Shown here one piece after another: positions 19,900 through 30,192 of a stretch of 64,000 nt of DNA. The stretch lies in NCBI GenBank assembly GCA_949358305.1, contig OX442314.1, positions 58,475,369 to 58,539,368 on the forward strand, in the 5' to 3' direction. The number at the start of each line of letters is the position of its first letter. The stretch's first letter is position 1. The position numbers and the translations under genes were made by a program. The notes below the pieces were generated by a model. The model did not search any database. It was given only the letters and a program-made list of their open reading frames with translations, and was not told where the DNA came from. The DNA is from Strigamia acuminata. Lineage: Eukaryota > Arthropoda > Chilopoda > Geophilomorpha > Linotaeniidae.

Positions 19900-21461
19900 T
19901 CAATTAGAGCCAAAAGTAGCGTGGAACTCTGTAGCTTCCTCTTTGGTAAAACCACACCAAGACAACAACTTCTCAAGTTCTTCTTCTTCATCGTCAAATG
20001 CTGAATCACCATCCATTGTCGAAAGAAAATAAGTTGCCAAGCCCTTTTTGAAATCGACAACTTCCTGAGCATTTGAAAGAATAAAATTCAAGAAACAGTC
20101 GATCAATGGCCAGTCCCTTGGATTACCAATGCAATAAACAATGTTGCAAACGTGATGAGCGATGCAAGAACAGCTTTCTCTTTAAATTCCTTCATTTCCT
20201 CCTCCGTCCGAACGAATTGCTTCGCTACACTCTCCACGAAATCCCAATTGATATCATCATAACCATATTCGCACATGAGAAACACAACTCGTGCCAATAT
20301 TCGTCCGATCGTCTTTTCACTCCGATGTTCGAACAACTTGGAAATGGCGCCGGAATCTCTGCTCGAGCAAATATCCAAACAAGTCTGGCATAAATTCTCC
20401 ATCTCGCCCGCAAAATCAGTCGGAACCAACTGACGTCTCACTTCGGGGGAAATCAAACCACACCAAGAAAGAAACCTATTTTGAAACAACTCTGAGCTTT
20501 CGTTGTAAATCGTGTAGTCAAACGCCAGACGTTTTTTGAATTTGTCCACTTCTTGCGCGCTTGGGAAACAAAAATTCAAAAAGCGATCGATTTTCGGCCA
20601 CTTGTTTTCCTCACTGTCGCCGAGAACGGCACAAACTGAGTGTGCGAGAGAAGACAAATCTCGCTTGAACATCGCCATCTCTTGTTCAGAAGCGATGCAC
20701 ACTTTTGCCACCGTCTCCAACAAATCCCAATTCAATTCGAAGTCGCTGTCGGTGGCCATGTTTTTCGAAACACACCTGGTCAGGACTCTTCGCTTATTGT
20801 CGGCGTCGCGCAACAATAGTTGGATATTTCGCAAATCCTGCGCGCAAAGTGCCTTACGTGAACCGTCGAAAAGAAATACAAACGTGTCTTCAAAAACGCG
20901 TGCGCAACAGCGAGTTTTAAGATCGGTCGGAGCGTTTGTCAACAAATCCGTCAGACAGTCTTTGATCGCAACAATGTTGACGCAGTTTTTCCTAGAGGAT
21001 GCTCGAATCAACACATCGAGCGTGCAATGAAGACCGTCGCTCGTAAATTGATCCATCACGTGATTGACTGTCGGCGTGAAAAATTCGACGAGCAGAAAAT
21101 CGAACAAGAAAACGACGTAAAGTCGCGATGCGACGTTCGAAGACAAAACGGCGTCGACTTGCTGCTCGTTTAATTGGGCTCGCAAAAGCATACAGAGGTC
21201 CACATAACTTAAATGTGGGTATCCGTTCAAAACGAATTGTTCTGGATCGACTTCAGGCGGAAAGCCTCGGAAGGGAACCTCGTTAATTGGTTGTATAATA
21301 ACCATAGGCTCATCGTCATCGTCAGAGTCCGACTCCGACGGAACTTCAGCGGCCACGATGGCCTCATCGTCTGATGGCACTTGAATGACCTCGACGGCTT
21401 CCTCATCGGAGGTAATATCAATAACCTCTACGAGGTCAATTGGAATTAAATTCCACGACAT
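19900..21461 (-). CDS. MSN family protein B, long chimeric form; frameshift near the end
   Basis: From ATG 21461 the main frame gives 452 residues. Residues 1-95 are the short MSN module with VEVIDITSDEEA (SUMO-interaction-like), a second acidic stretch, MVIIQPINEVPFRGFPP and LNGYPHLSYVDL. From LNEQQVDAVLSS (about 102) it switches to helical sequence shared with gene F at 41.8-43.2 kb (LFDFLLVEFFTPTVNHV, DCLTDLLTNAP, MATDSDFELNWDLLETVAK). A repeat follows: KIDRFLNFCFPSAQEVDKF matches LIDCFLNFILSNAQEVVDF near 20100-20040, but that second unit lies in another frame. A one-base slip near 20185 ends the main frame at 20103, while the shifted frame runs to 19900. It is a broken gene or an assembly error. 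The long helical repeats suggest a scaffold or adaptor; function unknown. Confidence 0.6.
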
Positions 21462-21689
21462 TTTTTTTAGCTAAAGGAAGAAGGAAAAGAAGAAATGGTT
21501 TATAGATTGGAAAAAAATTCTAACAAAATGTCTAACAAAAACTAACTTATCTTATAAAAAAAAGCTGAAATAGTATTTAGATATTCTCTCACAAAGACTT
21601 AGTGGCTGATCCACAAAGATCTGGTAACACTTCCTAATGAAATTAACAAATCTAACCACAAAAGCTAAGCTGACCAGAAAAGAACAATA

Positions 21690-22483
21690 CTCACCAAGTG
21701 TTCAATCACTCCTTGTAGTTGATATTCGCACCTGTCCGAAACACTATCCGTGCAAAAACGCTTCAAATTTAGCTTTTCAAGCACGTTAATTTCGGACGAA
21801 TTCTTTTCTACGATCCAATAGCGCAGATGAACGATGAGAATTCTGACAAAATTAATTAATTTCATAAAAAAAATTTTTTGCAATGCAATTATTTACCCTA
21901 GGATGCGGGAAAATCGCTTGGCGAGATTGACACTTTGATTGCACGGGAACTCGAATGCAGATTTGATGAAAGAATTCATTTCGAATTTGGCGCCAAAATT
22001 CCTGCAAATACATTGTTTGTTTGACACTGGGTCTTTGGCTTCGAATTTTGTTTGAATTTCCTTGGGAATATTGATGCCCAATTCGCTGTAAGTTTGCGTT
22101 TTGGAGTTGACGCTGTTGGTTAGGGAAAGGGTGCGCGGCGGACATCTATTTTCAACCATTTCGAAGTTCGTTAGGTCTTCGATGGTCCTGTCGTTTAGCA
22201 ATCTTCGTTCAATTTCCTGCTGTAGCGACTCTTTAAATGCTAAATAATACTTGTGGACGTCCTCAAAACGAGAAAAAAATCGTTTTTTAGTGGTGGGACA
22301 TTGGGATGTAAATAAATTCGTGGAAAACACCTCGTAGTATCCAATTTCTTTAAATTTGTCGCTAGTTTTCATTATTTTTTTCTTGAAATCGCGTAAATAA
22401 CCCGTTTTGATGTTGCTTGAATTGTGGAAACGGACGAAATTTAGTCGTAAAAATGCTCTAAAATTAGAAAATAAAATGAACAT
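21690..22483 (-). CDS. Unknown protein with mitochondrial-type N-terminus, two exons visible, 3' end lost
   Basis: Exon 1 starts at ATG 22483. The first 23 residues (FSNFRAFLRLNFVRFHNSS) are Arg/Phe-rich without acids, resembling a mitochondrial targeting peptide. The rest is soluble (KKRFFSRFEDVHKYYLAF, TLSLTNSVNSKTQTYSELGI, CICRNFG). It ends near 21900 at a GGTAAATAAT donor. Exon 2 begins after a TTTTGTCAG acceptor near 21845 (ILIVHLRYWIVEKNSSE) and reaches a strong GTGAGT donor near 21695. The next sequence is the flank shared by the MSN copies, so the 3' exons are missing or were displaced by the insertion of MSN gene B. I do not recognise the family. Confidence 0.45.
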
Positions 22484-22544
22484 GTGACTATGACGCTTTT
22501 GTGCTTAAATGTATGACGCGCGAGATAGATTGGGCGAGTGAACT

Positions 22545-23136
22545 TGTGAGTTCAGGTAAAATAAATTAGTTAGTGGAATTATCAAATCATATAACATTTA
22601 TTAATAGGTTGAGAATATTAAACAATAACTATGCCGACAAAGGGCCAATTAATATGAATTAAACTATATATTACGTAATGGCTAAAATAGTACTGGAGTA
22701 TCATTTTGTTTCTTCCATCTGGGATCAAGGATAAATGGCTTTCCAATCCCAGACGATGAAAGATGTCGTCTAAATCGGTTGATTGTCATCTTGGTTCCGG
22801 TATTTGGTTCTAAAAGGAGTGTAATGGTAGTTAATGGGATCCGAGGCATACGGTTGGCTTCTCTGCACCGCCACAACTTGTGTAACCATTTCGATCGAGT
22901 AATGGCTAATCTTCAGTTACAACAATTCTAGAAGAAGTATCCATGTTCATGCATAATTAGGAGTTATGGCATGAACCAGTTGGGAATTTAATCTAACTGA
23001 ATTGGTTTAGAATTTAGTTATTTCAATTCTGTGATCTGTTTTCAACACGCGGTTCGGCTGCCGTGTTTTACTAAATCTGGAGGGCCACCAAGTCCGATGG
23101 CAAGCGTCATCCATCACCGGACTTGATCTCGTCACA
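22545..23136 (-). repeat. Candidate solo LTR, 592 bp, related to the 35-37 kb LTR
   Basis: Ends TGTGAG (22545) and CGTCACA (23136). It shares with the LTR at 35252-36935 a block with ATAACTATG.CCGACAAA.GGCCAAT and a TTTATTA signal (minus AATAAA). Hairpins include CAAGTCCG/CGGACTTG near 23089-23125 and the ACACG...CGTGT pair near 23045-23070. I could not find a target duplication (flanks aact and gttc), so the edges are less certain than for the 35-kb copy. Confidence 0.5.
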
Positions 23137-23399
23137 GTTCTTCCTGAAAGTGAAAATGCGAATCTTCTTGAAATTGATCTTTTACGCCAACCACATCGAA
23201 TAGAAAAACAAAATTGGTATGTATTGAATTTTTAGCATTTTAATTTCGGGAAAGAAAATTCTAGTTTTTACTTTTTTCTGAAAACTGAAAAATTGAAATA
23301 AACAAATCTGATATTTCTAGGTCTCGTAAGGAGCATGTCCAACTTCACATTCTTACAAAAGACGGTGGATATAACTGTTCAAAGCCATGAATAGATTTG

Positions 23400-23690
23400 T
23401 TTGCGGGGGTGTAAAATCCAACTCTCTACCTCCACGTGGTCACCCCTGGATAAACTGAGCACATGACTTGTCTCGGTGAAACCAGAAGAGAGCTCTGGTC
23501 ATTTGAAAATTTCTGACACATCACCTACCATAGTTGTATTGTAAGCCCGCATTCGAGAAGGAATGTGGCATTTACAATTCTCATTGTATTGTTAGCCCAC
23601 ATTCCTCCATGATTGTGGCATTTACATGACCGTATTGTAAGACTGCATTCCTACATGAATGTAGCGTTTACATTTTTTGAAGATTTTACA
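23400..23690 (+). repeat. Dispersed structured repeat, copy 2 (three hairpin units)
   Basis: Nearly the same 5' block as at 12.05 kb (AATCCAACTCTCTACCTCC, CACCCCTGGATAAACTGA, CAGAAGAGAGCTCTGGTC). Then come three tandem units of about 50 bp, each with GTATTGTWAG, a GCATTC- or ACATTCC-type arm, a 6-9-base loop, a GAATGTGGC- or ATTGTGGC-type arm and ATTTACA. The arms pair in each unit even where the bases differ. Confidence 0.6.
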
Positions 23691-23943
23691 TATTTGTGCT
23701 GGAACTTTATTTTTGCTGACTATTTCTTACGAGAAATGTTGAGAAAAATACTTTTTCGTATTTGGTTTTCTATATTTTTAATGGTTCATTCGAATTTGCT
23801 ATTTCCAACACTCATGATGCTAGAAGAACCTCATTTTATTTCTGGAAGAATTTACGTACTAGTCAGAAATAAACGTACACGTGAATAATACACTCAATAA
23901 TTCCCACAAAAATTATTTAAACCAAAATTGAGTTTAATTAAAC

Positions 23944-24285
23944 ATGCCTAAACTTAAACTACAAATCAAGTGTGTTTTCACACTCTTGGTTTCCTTAATC
24001 CTTCTGAATGGGGCGTCTGCTGTGATTGAAAAATTCGAGATACCTGTTGTGCTTAGCCGCAGATATTTGATAATCCATATTTTTGGTGTGACCTTTTTTG
24101 TGTTGGCACTGCGTCCGGGTCATTTTTGCATTCTTGACCTGTTGTGGATTATTTTACAGTGTTATGGTGTGTATAAGAGCACCATGTTGTTACTTGGCCT
24201 ATTGATAAAAATCTCACCAATCGATTATTACAGACACCTGGTCTTCAAAAGCAGACCAGAAATAAGAAGGCATGGTTGTTTTTAG
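23944..24285 (+). CDS. Small hydrophobic protein with signal peptide or TM segments
   Basis: A 113-residue frame from ATG 23944. It has a basic start (MPKLKLQIK), then a hydrophobic stretch CVFTLLVSLILLNGASAV with a plausible signal-peptide cleavage site after ASA. Two more hydrophobic segments follow (IIHIFGVTFFVLALR and ILDLLWIILQCYGVY, then LLLGLLIKI), and a basic tail. The preceding 300 bp have no obvious coding sequence. I do not recognise a family; it could be a small secreted or membrane protein. Confidence 0.45.
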   Translation: MPKLKLQIKCVFTLLVSLILLNGASAVIEKFEIPVVLSRRYLIIHIFGVTFFVLALRPGHFCILDLLWIILQCYGVYKSTMLLLGLLIKISPIDYYRHLVFKSRPEIRRHGCF

Positions 24286-24583
24286 CGATTCCCTGTCAGG
24301 CCAATACTAGCTGTTTAAAGGAATCGCACATAATGTCTTAACATTTTGCAGAAATTTCTTTCTATAATCGATCTCAAAATGTCAAATCTGTAAGCTAAAT
24401 GTTTAAATGGACAATTTAATCTTAACTTCATAAGCAAAACTCTGAAAAAAAGTCAAATTATTAAATCTAACCTTATCAATTTAAAAACTACACTCACACA
24501 GTGAGAGAATACGATAAGACAAGAGCATGTTGTAAGGATACGAGTATAAGATTTTAGTTTTAATATTTATTTATTTATTTAAA

Positions 24584-25365
24584 TTATAATTGCATTGGTA
24601 ATAACCGAACTGTATTTGGGATCATATGTCCCAGCTCCATCTGGTCATCTCCATCCATTGGAGGATGGAGTCGCTTAACTAAACTTCGGCACAATAGCGA
24701 CAACGCTACAAAATGCTGCACATGGTATAGGTAGTCTCCGGCAGAAATCTTTTGCAACAGGATCATTTGCTATCACGACATCACGCGCCTGGTTGTCGTC
24801 CACCAAGCGCTGGATGATCGCATCCAACTCTCTTCCCACCACCACTCTTGCCTGAATGGCACAAAAACGGGCACGCAAAAGCGTGAGGAGATCCACATAT
24901 GACAGATGCGGATAACCATTTAAAACAAATGTATAAGGATCAACTCCTTTGAAATGTTAATTAAAAATGAAATTTAAACTACAATCTCATACACCTTACA
25001 AATTAGTTATTTACCATGTGCATTCGTGTTTGAAACTATCTCGAGAACGCTTTCTTCCTTATTTTTCTTGGCCTTTCTTTCTCGCTTCTTCTCTCTACGT
25101 TCCTCTTCATTTAGAACTGTTAATTAAAAATGAAATTTAAACTACAATCTCATATACCTTACAAATTAGTTATTTACCATGTGCATTCGTGTCTGAAACT
25201 ATCTCGAGGACGCTTTCTTATTGGTTGTATAACAACCATTGGCTCATCATCGGAGTCTGAGTCCGACTGCTGCCCTTCAACCACCTCGATGGCCTCATCG
25301 CCTGAAGAAATGTCAATGACCTCGATTAGGTCAATCAGGATCAAATTCCACTGCACATTAGACAT
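24584..25365 (-). pseudogene. MSN family copy C, interrupted by a basic exon
   Basis: The N-terminal part is at 25365-25215 (MSNVQWNLILIDLIEVIDIS, then EPMVVIQPI). The second half is at 24960-24675 (YTFVLNGYPHLSYVDLLTLL). A frame change joins it to a tail at 24766-24584 (HPPMDGDDQMELGHMIPNTV) that matches copy E. Between the halves lies foreign sequence with a duplicated block of about 100 bp (24957-25055 and 25119-25215). Within it, a splice-bounded exon on the minus strand encodes EERREKKRERKAKKNKEE. The copy is thus either disrupted or a chimeric spliced gene. Confidence 0.55.
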
Positions 25366-25631
25366 TTTTGAAAAAGCTAAAGGTTCGAACAGAAGATTAG
25401 CCTGAGAGTGAAATGGTGTAAAGATTGGAACAAAATTCTAACAAAATTTCTAACAAAAACTAACTTAACTTATCAAGCTAAAGTAATATTTGGATATTCT
25501 GCAAAAGCCACAAAATCGATTTGAATGCACACCCCCGATTTCACTTTTCTTAACTGACTTCGTGGCATTGTACTCTAGCTCATCCGACTCCTCTCCACTT
25601 GATAAGCAAGGTAGCTGACATCCCGGAAAAG

Positions 25632-25970
25632 TTATAAATTTAAAACTTTACAAATTTTTGAAAATAAATTTTCTAAATTTATTATTTCAGTTTTCTCTAA
25701 TATATTTTGTGGTTTCCTATTAAACTGTTCTGATGTTTTCTTGGATTTTCCAGTTGTTTGTTCATTCTGAAAAGGAAATTGATTTTTATTTGTTTTAGAC
25801 ATAAGCTTATTACTTACTGGATGTTGTGTGTTTTGTTTGGATTTTGCTTGGTTTCTTTCCTTGACAGAAGATTTAATAGGGTCCGACTCATCTCCACTTG
25901 ATAAGCAAGGTAGCTTTGTGACCGTCTGGCCATTGTGGCTACCCACAGTGAACCACGTCACTCCACACAC
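25632..25970 (-). CDS. Low-complexity hypothetical ORF
   Basis: A 112-residue frame rich in Lys, Asn, Ser and Gln (KSKQNTQHPVSNKLMSKTNK). No domain is recognisable. A segment with CTCCACTTGATAAGCAAGGTAGCT occurs twice, near 25594-25617 and 25890-25915, so the frame sits in a local duplication. The end of the frame overlaps a GC-richer region. Coding status is doubtful. Confidence 0.2.
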   Translation of the reverse strand: MCGVTWFTVGSHNGQTVTKLPCLSSGDESDPIKSSVKERNQAKSKQNTQHPVSNKLMSKTNKNQFPFQNEQTTGKSKKTSEQFNRKPQNILEKTEIINLENLFSKICKVLNL

Positions 25971-26099
25971 TGCTCTCTAGCCCCTGGCCACCCCTCGTTG
26001 CGAGGTAGACTGACCCCTTGGGGAAGGAGGGAGTGGAATGATGGGGGAGAAGAGACAGTCAGAGAGAGAGAGTTTGGACAGCACAGAGTGAGGACGTGT

Positions 26100-26293
26100 G
26101 CTCTTGAGGTCGTCTTCGTCTTCTCGGCAACTAGATTTTTAGGCACAAGCGGCCTTCGTGGCGGGCGAAGAACCTTTCGCGACGTCGTTTTCAATTTCTT
26201 CTTCGGGGGTTGCGTTATAATGCCTAAAGATTGCCCATTGATGTTTACAAGATTGCCCGTTGCTTCTAGCAGGACAACTACAATAGCGTACAT
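26100..26293 (-). pseudogene. Fragment of the Gypsy ORF3 (basic segment)
   Basis: The minus frame contains PPKKKLKTTSRKVLRPPRRP and LVPKNLVAEKTKTT. These match in order the ORF3 protein of the intact element (PPKKRQKTAT..., TTSQKVLRPPHKPFVLKKKA). Only the basic central region is present, with the intervening part of ORF3 deleted. This is a second ORF3-derived fragment in the window. Confidence 0.6.
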
Positions 26294-26636
26294 CCGTGTT
26301 TACATGATAAACGTTTCTATTTTGCTTTTCACTTTGAACTTTGAAATAATCATTAGCTATCTAAAGAACAACAAAATAAACAAATTAAATTAGCAAGAAT
26401 AATAACTAGTATTTTAATTAAATATACTCTTTTAATGTCATCTGCTGTTAATCCTGATCTCTTTTCTGTTAATTTGAGCAATATATCTTCTCGAAATCGA
26501 TTGTAAGCAAGCAATAGCACTCTCTATTGACAAAAAAAATTGAAATGAAAAAAAAAACACAAAACAAAAAACAAACGTCATTTTGAAATTATCCATTTAT
26601 CCATCTGTGTTCTTATCATTCACTTCATTAAGTGCT

Positions 26637-26993
26637 TTATCTAATTGCCGGTATGACATCAAGCGCCTGGTTGCTGTCCACCAAGCGCTGGATGATCGCA
26701 TCCAACTCTGCTCGCACCGCTTTTGCCTGAATGGCACAAAAACGGGCACGCAAAAGCGTGCTGAGGTCCAAGTACGACAAATGTGGATACCCGTTTAAAA
26801 CGAATGTATAACGATCAACTCCTGGTGGAAAGTCTTTAAACGGGACCTCGTTTAATGATTGTATAACAACCATTGACTCATCATCGGAGTCTGAGTTCGA
26901 CGGCATTTCAATGACCACGATGGCCTCATCGTCGGAAGAAATGTCTATGACCTCAACCAGGTCAATTGGGATCAAATTCCGTGCATTAGACAT
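26637..26993 (-). CDS. MSN family protein D, C-terminally short
   Basis: From ATG 26993: MSNARNLIPIDLVEV, then IDISSDDEAIVVIEMPS (SUMO-interaction-like motif with acidic flank), MVVIQSLNEVPFKDFPP and LNGYPHLSYLDLSTLLRARF, ending after DSNQALDVIPAIR at 26637. The tail found in copies A and E (IARD..QGR.NLD.YLN) is absent, so the protein is about 25 residues or more shorter. The frame is clean. The 5' flank to about 27680 is collinear with that of copy A, including the PHD remnant. Confidence 0.5.
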   Translation of the reverse strand: MSNARNLIPIDLVEVIDISSDDEAIVVIEMPSNSDSDDESMVVIQSLNEVPFKDFPPGVDRYTFVLNGYPHLSYLDLSTLLRARFCAIQAKAVRAELDAIIQRLVDSNQALDVIPAIR

Positions 26994-27239
26994 TTTGGAG
27001 AAAGCTAAAGGTTCGAAAAGAAGAAATGGTGTCAAAATTGGAACAAAATTCTAACAAAATGTCTAACAAAAACTAACTTATGTTATAAAAAAAAAGCTGA
27101 AATAGTATTTAGATATTCTCTCACAAAGACCTAGTGGCTGATCCACAAAGATCTGGTAACATTTCCTAATGAAACTAACAAATCTAACAAGAAAAGCTAA
27201 GCTGGTGGTTGGATTTTCTCCCACAGCGGTCCAGTAGTT

Positions 27240-27740
27240 AATGTGGCAGTAAAACGTCACAGAAAGGTTGCATACTACTTCTACATGCTGGACAATACCA
27301 TTTGCCCTTGGGAATTCTCTTAACATTAACACTTTTTATGAAACCATTCAATTTCACATGAGCTGTTATCACAGCCAATCAACATATCACCGATGTCTTT
27401 CTGGCAAGTACACCACAATTTGCTATTGGGTGACTGGGAAACTCCCTGCACTGGCGATGGAGTATTTATCAGTACTGGTGGTGAATTATTGGTTAATGTG
27501 GATTGGGTGTCAGTCAATTTGGGCTGTGGGGAACCAGTCAAATCAGGCAGTGTTTTTGGTTGATTTGTGTACCAGTGGCCCAGAAGTTCTGGCAGAATTA
27601 CAGAGTTAAAAAACGTCTGGACCTTTGGAATTACTTCAGACCATCTGGATATATCCTAGTGACATGAATTTCTGAAGGAGTCCAAATCACAAAATCAGCA
27701 TATTTGGTGTTTGACAAGTACAATTGTGCCTGAACATTAA
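27240..27740 (-). pseudogene. YqaJ nuclease/PHD protein remnant D
   Basis: Near 27740-27640 the minus strand reads FNVQAQLYLSNTKYADFVIW then TPSEIHVTRIYP, which fits the C-terminal QxxxQ....DFVVWTP block of YqaJ-like (lambda exonuclease family) nucleases. After a one-base slip near 27637 the frame continues with PKVQTFFNSVILPELLGHWY, the linker, and an ING-type PHD finger (WCTCQKDIGDMLIGCDN, CEIEWFHKKC). The N-terminal nuclease core is missing. Such YqaJ/PHD combinations are known from large invertebrate transposons. Confidence 0.65.
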
Positions 27741-27837
27741 AGTGAAAATAAATTTATACATTACACCACTTATTACTTTTAAATCAACTGTTTTAAATAC
27801 TTGATAATAATACAAATGGGTTTTTTTTAAATTTCCT

Positions 27838-27955
27838 TCGTGACTGTGCGACTGAGCTCGTTGCAGCTGAAAAACTGGCGCACGATAAACAAATTGCGCT
27901 CAAAGTCCGCCACGAACTCCTAACCTCTTCCAGACGACCCAAACCAATTCAATAG
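27838..27955 (+). pseudogene. Short helical C-terminal coding fragment
   Basis: A plus-strand frame ending at TAG 27953-27955 reads DCATELVAAEKLAHDKQIAL and ends SSRRPKPIQ. Codon composition is GC-richer than the AT-rich flanks on both sides, suggesting a coding fragment of a transposon protein. No family assigned. Confidence 0.25.
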
Positions 27956-28051
27956 TGCTTCAACCTCCACAAACCGCTCGTCTAACAACAAATTCCAGGT
28001 CACTTTAATAATGGATGGGATAAAAAAATGGTTAAAAATGGCCATTTTTGA

Positions 28052-28566
28052 TCAAAAACGGTAGGAATCTCGAGTATTCTCTTCACTGCACGGTACCACG
28101 AATTCCACCGCGTGTTTACAGGCTGAAGTAATGCTAACTGTGTAATTACGAATTACATCGGCTCCAACGGTTCCAGAGGTTGGCACACTTCTGCACAGCG
28201 CCTGAGTAAAGTTGACGATATAATTCGGATGCGGATCAGCCTTCTTCGCATCAGTTGTAGCTATCAAGTTTATCGTATGGGCGGCGCATCGCAAATGAGG
28301 AGGCCAAAAAATGTCTTGTGTTTCGATGTAGTTATCTGCTGTTAATGCAGCATCCAAGTCAAACTCGTCGACGTTGATGGAAACGACTTTATCTGTAATT
28401 TGGTATTTGGAAAAAAGTTCCACATCGCCATCTTGTTCCTCTTCTTCGGCATCGGCATTAATCGTAATCGCAGCATCTTGATCTACATTCTTCTCCCCAA
28501 ATTCAATTTGAAATTCATTAAATGCTTTGACAAAATTACTACCATTGTCCGTAATGGTGTTTAAAA
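28052..28566 (-). pseudogene. hAT transposase fragment 1
   Basis: The frame starts with NTITDNGSNFVKAFNEF (catalytic-aspartate block of hAT transposases), passes through an acidic linker (ADAEEEEQDGDVELF) and reaches PPHLRCAAHTINLIATTDA, the diagnostic RCaAHtLNL block. It stops at about 28052. BED finger, first DDE block and C-terminal dimerisation domain are missing. MSN copy E begins immediately upstream at 28575. Confidence 0.75.
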
Positions 28567-28574
28567 TATTTTGT

Positions 28575-29095
28575 TTAAAATATCAAATTTCGAACAGCAT
28601 TGGGGATCATATTCCCCCATATTAATTGGTCATCCCCATCCGTCGGAGGATGAGGTCGCATCACTTGACTTCGGCACATTACCGTCAAGTTTAGATAGTT
28701 ATCTAAGTTTACTCTTCCTTGAAAGAAGTCTCTCGCTATTTGTCCATCATCAATTATTACATCAAGTGCCTGGTTGTTGTCTACCAAGTGCTGGATGATC
28801 GCATCCAACTCCACTCTCACCACTCTTGCCTGAATGTCGCAAAACGGGCACGCAAAAGCGTGCGTAGGTCCACGTACGTCAAATGTGGATATCCGTTTAA
28901 AACGAATGTGTAACGATTAACTCCAGGTGGAAAGCCTCGAAACGGGACCTCATTTATCGGTTGTATCACAACCATAAACTCATCGTTGGAGTCTTGAGTT
29001 CGATGGCACTTCAATAGCCACAACGGCCTCATCATCTGAGGAAATGTCTATGACCTCAACCAGGTCAATTGGGATCAAATTCCAGGCATTAGACA
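28575..29095 (-). pseudogene. MSN family copy E, two frameshifts
   Basis: Three frames must be combined: MSNAWNLIPIDLVEVIDISS near 29095-29000, MVVIQPINEVPFRGFPP and LNGYPHLTYVDLRTLLRARF near 28990-28830, and the tail ELDAIIQHLVDNNQALDV with IARDFFQGRVNLDNYLNL from 28823 to 28575. The tail extends to HPPTDGDDQLIWGNMIPNAV, the longest C-terminus in the family. The two frame changes (near 28990 and 28830) make it a pseudogene unless they are assembly errors. It sits against a hAT transposase fragment. Confidence 0.6.
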
Positions 29096-29599
29096 TTTTG
29101 GAGAAAGCTAAAGGTTCGAAAAGAAGAAATGGTGTAAAGATTGGAACACCAAACTCGCACTTCCAGCTGCAGTTGCACTTGCACTTCCACTTTCTTCTTC
29201 GGAATTCTCGCAGTCCTCCTCGTAACACTTCCTAATGCCTTCAAATGCCTTCATGCCTTTGGTAATTACACATTCACAAAAAATAAATTATCTAAACATT
29301 CGTTCTTTTCTTGCGCCGATTAACCTTTCAAGTGATGTCTAAAAAATAAAGAAAAAAAAATAAATTTAATTTATAAAATTAAATTTAAAATACTTGCAAA
29401 TCTTATAATTGTTGGACATCTATTGCATCTTGAGGCTGGTACTGGTACTCCGTCAATCAGAATAAATTCTATTGGCAGTTTCGTAGATGTTTTGATAAAG
29501 GTGAAGCATCCTAGACCTAGGCAACAAAATAAATAAATAAATCAAACAATCAAATATACAAATTTCATAGAATAACTCTTTCTCACATCTAATTTTATA

Positions 29600-30005
29600 T
29601 TCGATCCTTAAAAATCCTGCTATAATTGACATTAGGACATTCAAGTCATTTGTAACCAACAGATCCAGCGTTACGTTACTCCGTGCGGGGTGCAAGAGTG
29701 TCACCAGTATTCGGTTTCGATACGCCAGCGGAGAACTGAAGCGGATTGACCACATTCTCATCGCAATTATCAGTAACAAAAATTACTTTATCTACATGAA
29801 TTCTAATTTCATTTAAAACTACTAGTACTTCTTTCTGTGTTATATCACCAGTGGCATTCTCTGCTTCACGGGTTTGAATTACTCCAGCAACCAATTTCTC
29901 TTTTAATCTGTACTGGATAGTTACAGTGAAATATTTTACGTTTGTGTGCTCGTGTGTCCAATGGTCGCACGTAACATGAACCAGAGTGTTCTCAAAAAAC
30001 CTGGT
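29600..30005 (-). pseudogene. hAT transposase fragment 2
   Basis: The minus strand has NTLVHVTCDHWTHEHTNVKY with FTVTIQYRL (first catalytic block of hAT) near 29990-29910, then KVIFVTDNCDENVVNPLQF (second block) near 29790-29740. Frames shift after that. It carries its own TDN block, as does fragment 1, so these are two separate hAT copies, not one element split by MSN copy E. Confidence 0.65.
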
Positions 30006-30192
30006 TTGAGATTACGAAAGCATGTGTCACCTGTGTTTACAATGGAACTGAGTGTCCTTTTTGAGTCCGGTATGTACACACATAATAAAAAAAAACGTTA
30101 GAAATGAACATTTAAAATACAGCATTCAAGAAATTAACAGAATAACACAACTATAATTATTCTATACAAGTGTTTATAAATTAATATATGGC

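Noticed and set aside
20536-21030. Plus-strand 164-codon frame opposite MSN gene B
   Set aside because: Antisense of a clearly homologous minus-strand gene; composition is shadow-like.
23405-23510. Hammerhead ribozyme in the structured repeat (CTGATGA-like, GAAAC and GGTC segments)
   Set aside because: The core CUGAUGA is present only in the 12-kb copy, the GAAA only in the 23-kb copy, and the 62-kb copy has neither; stem II does not form well. The sequence does not support a ribozyme call.
28052-30005. One hAT element split by MSN copy E
   Set aside because: Both fragments carry their own TDN block, so they come from two copies.
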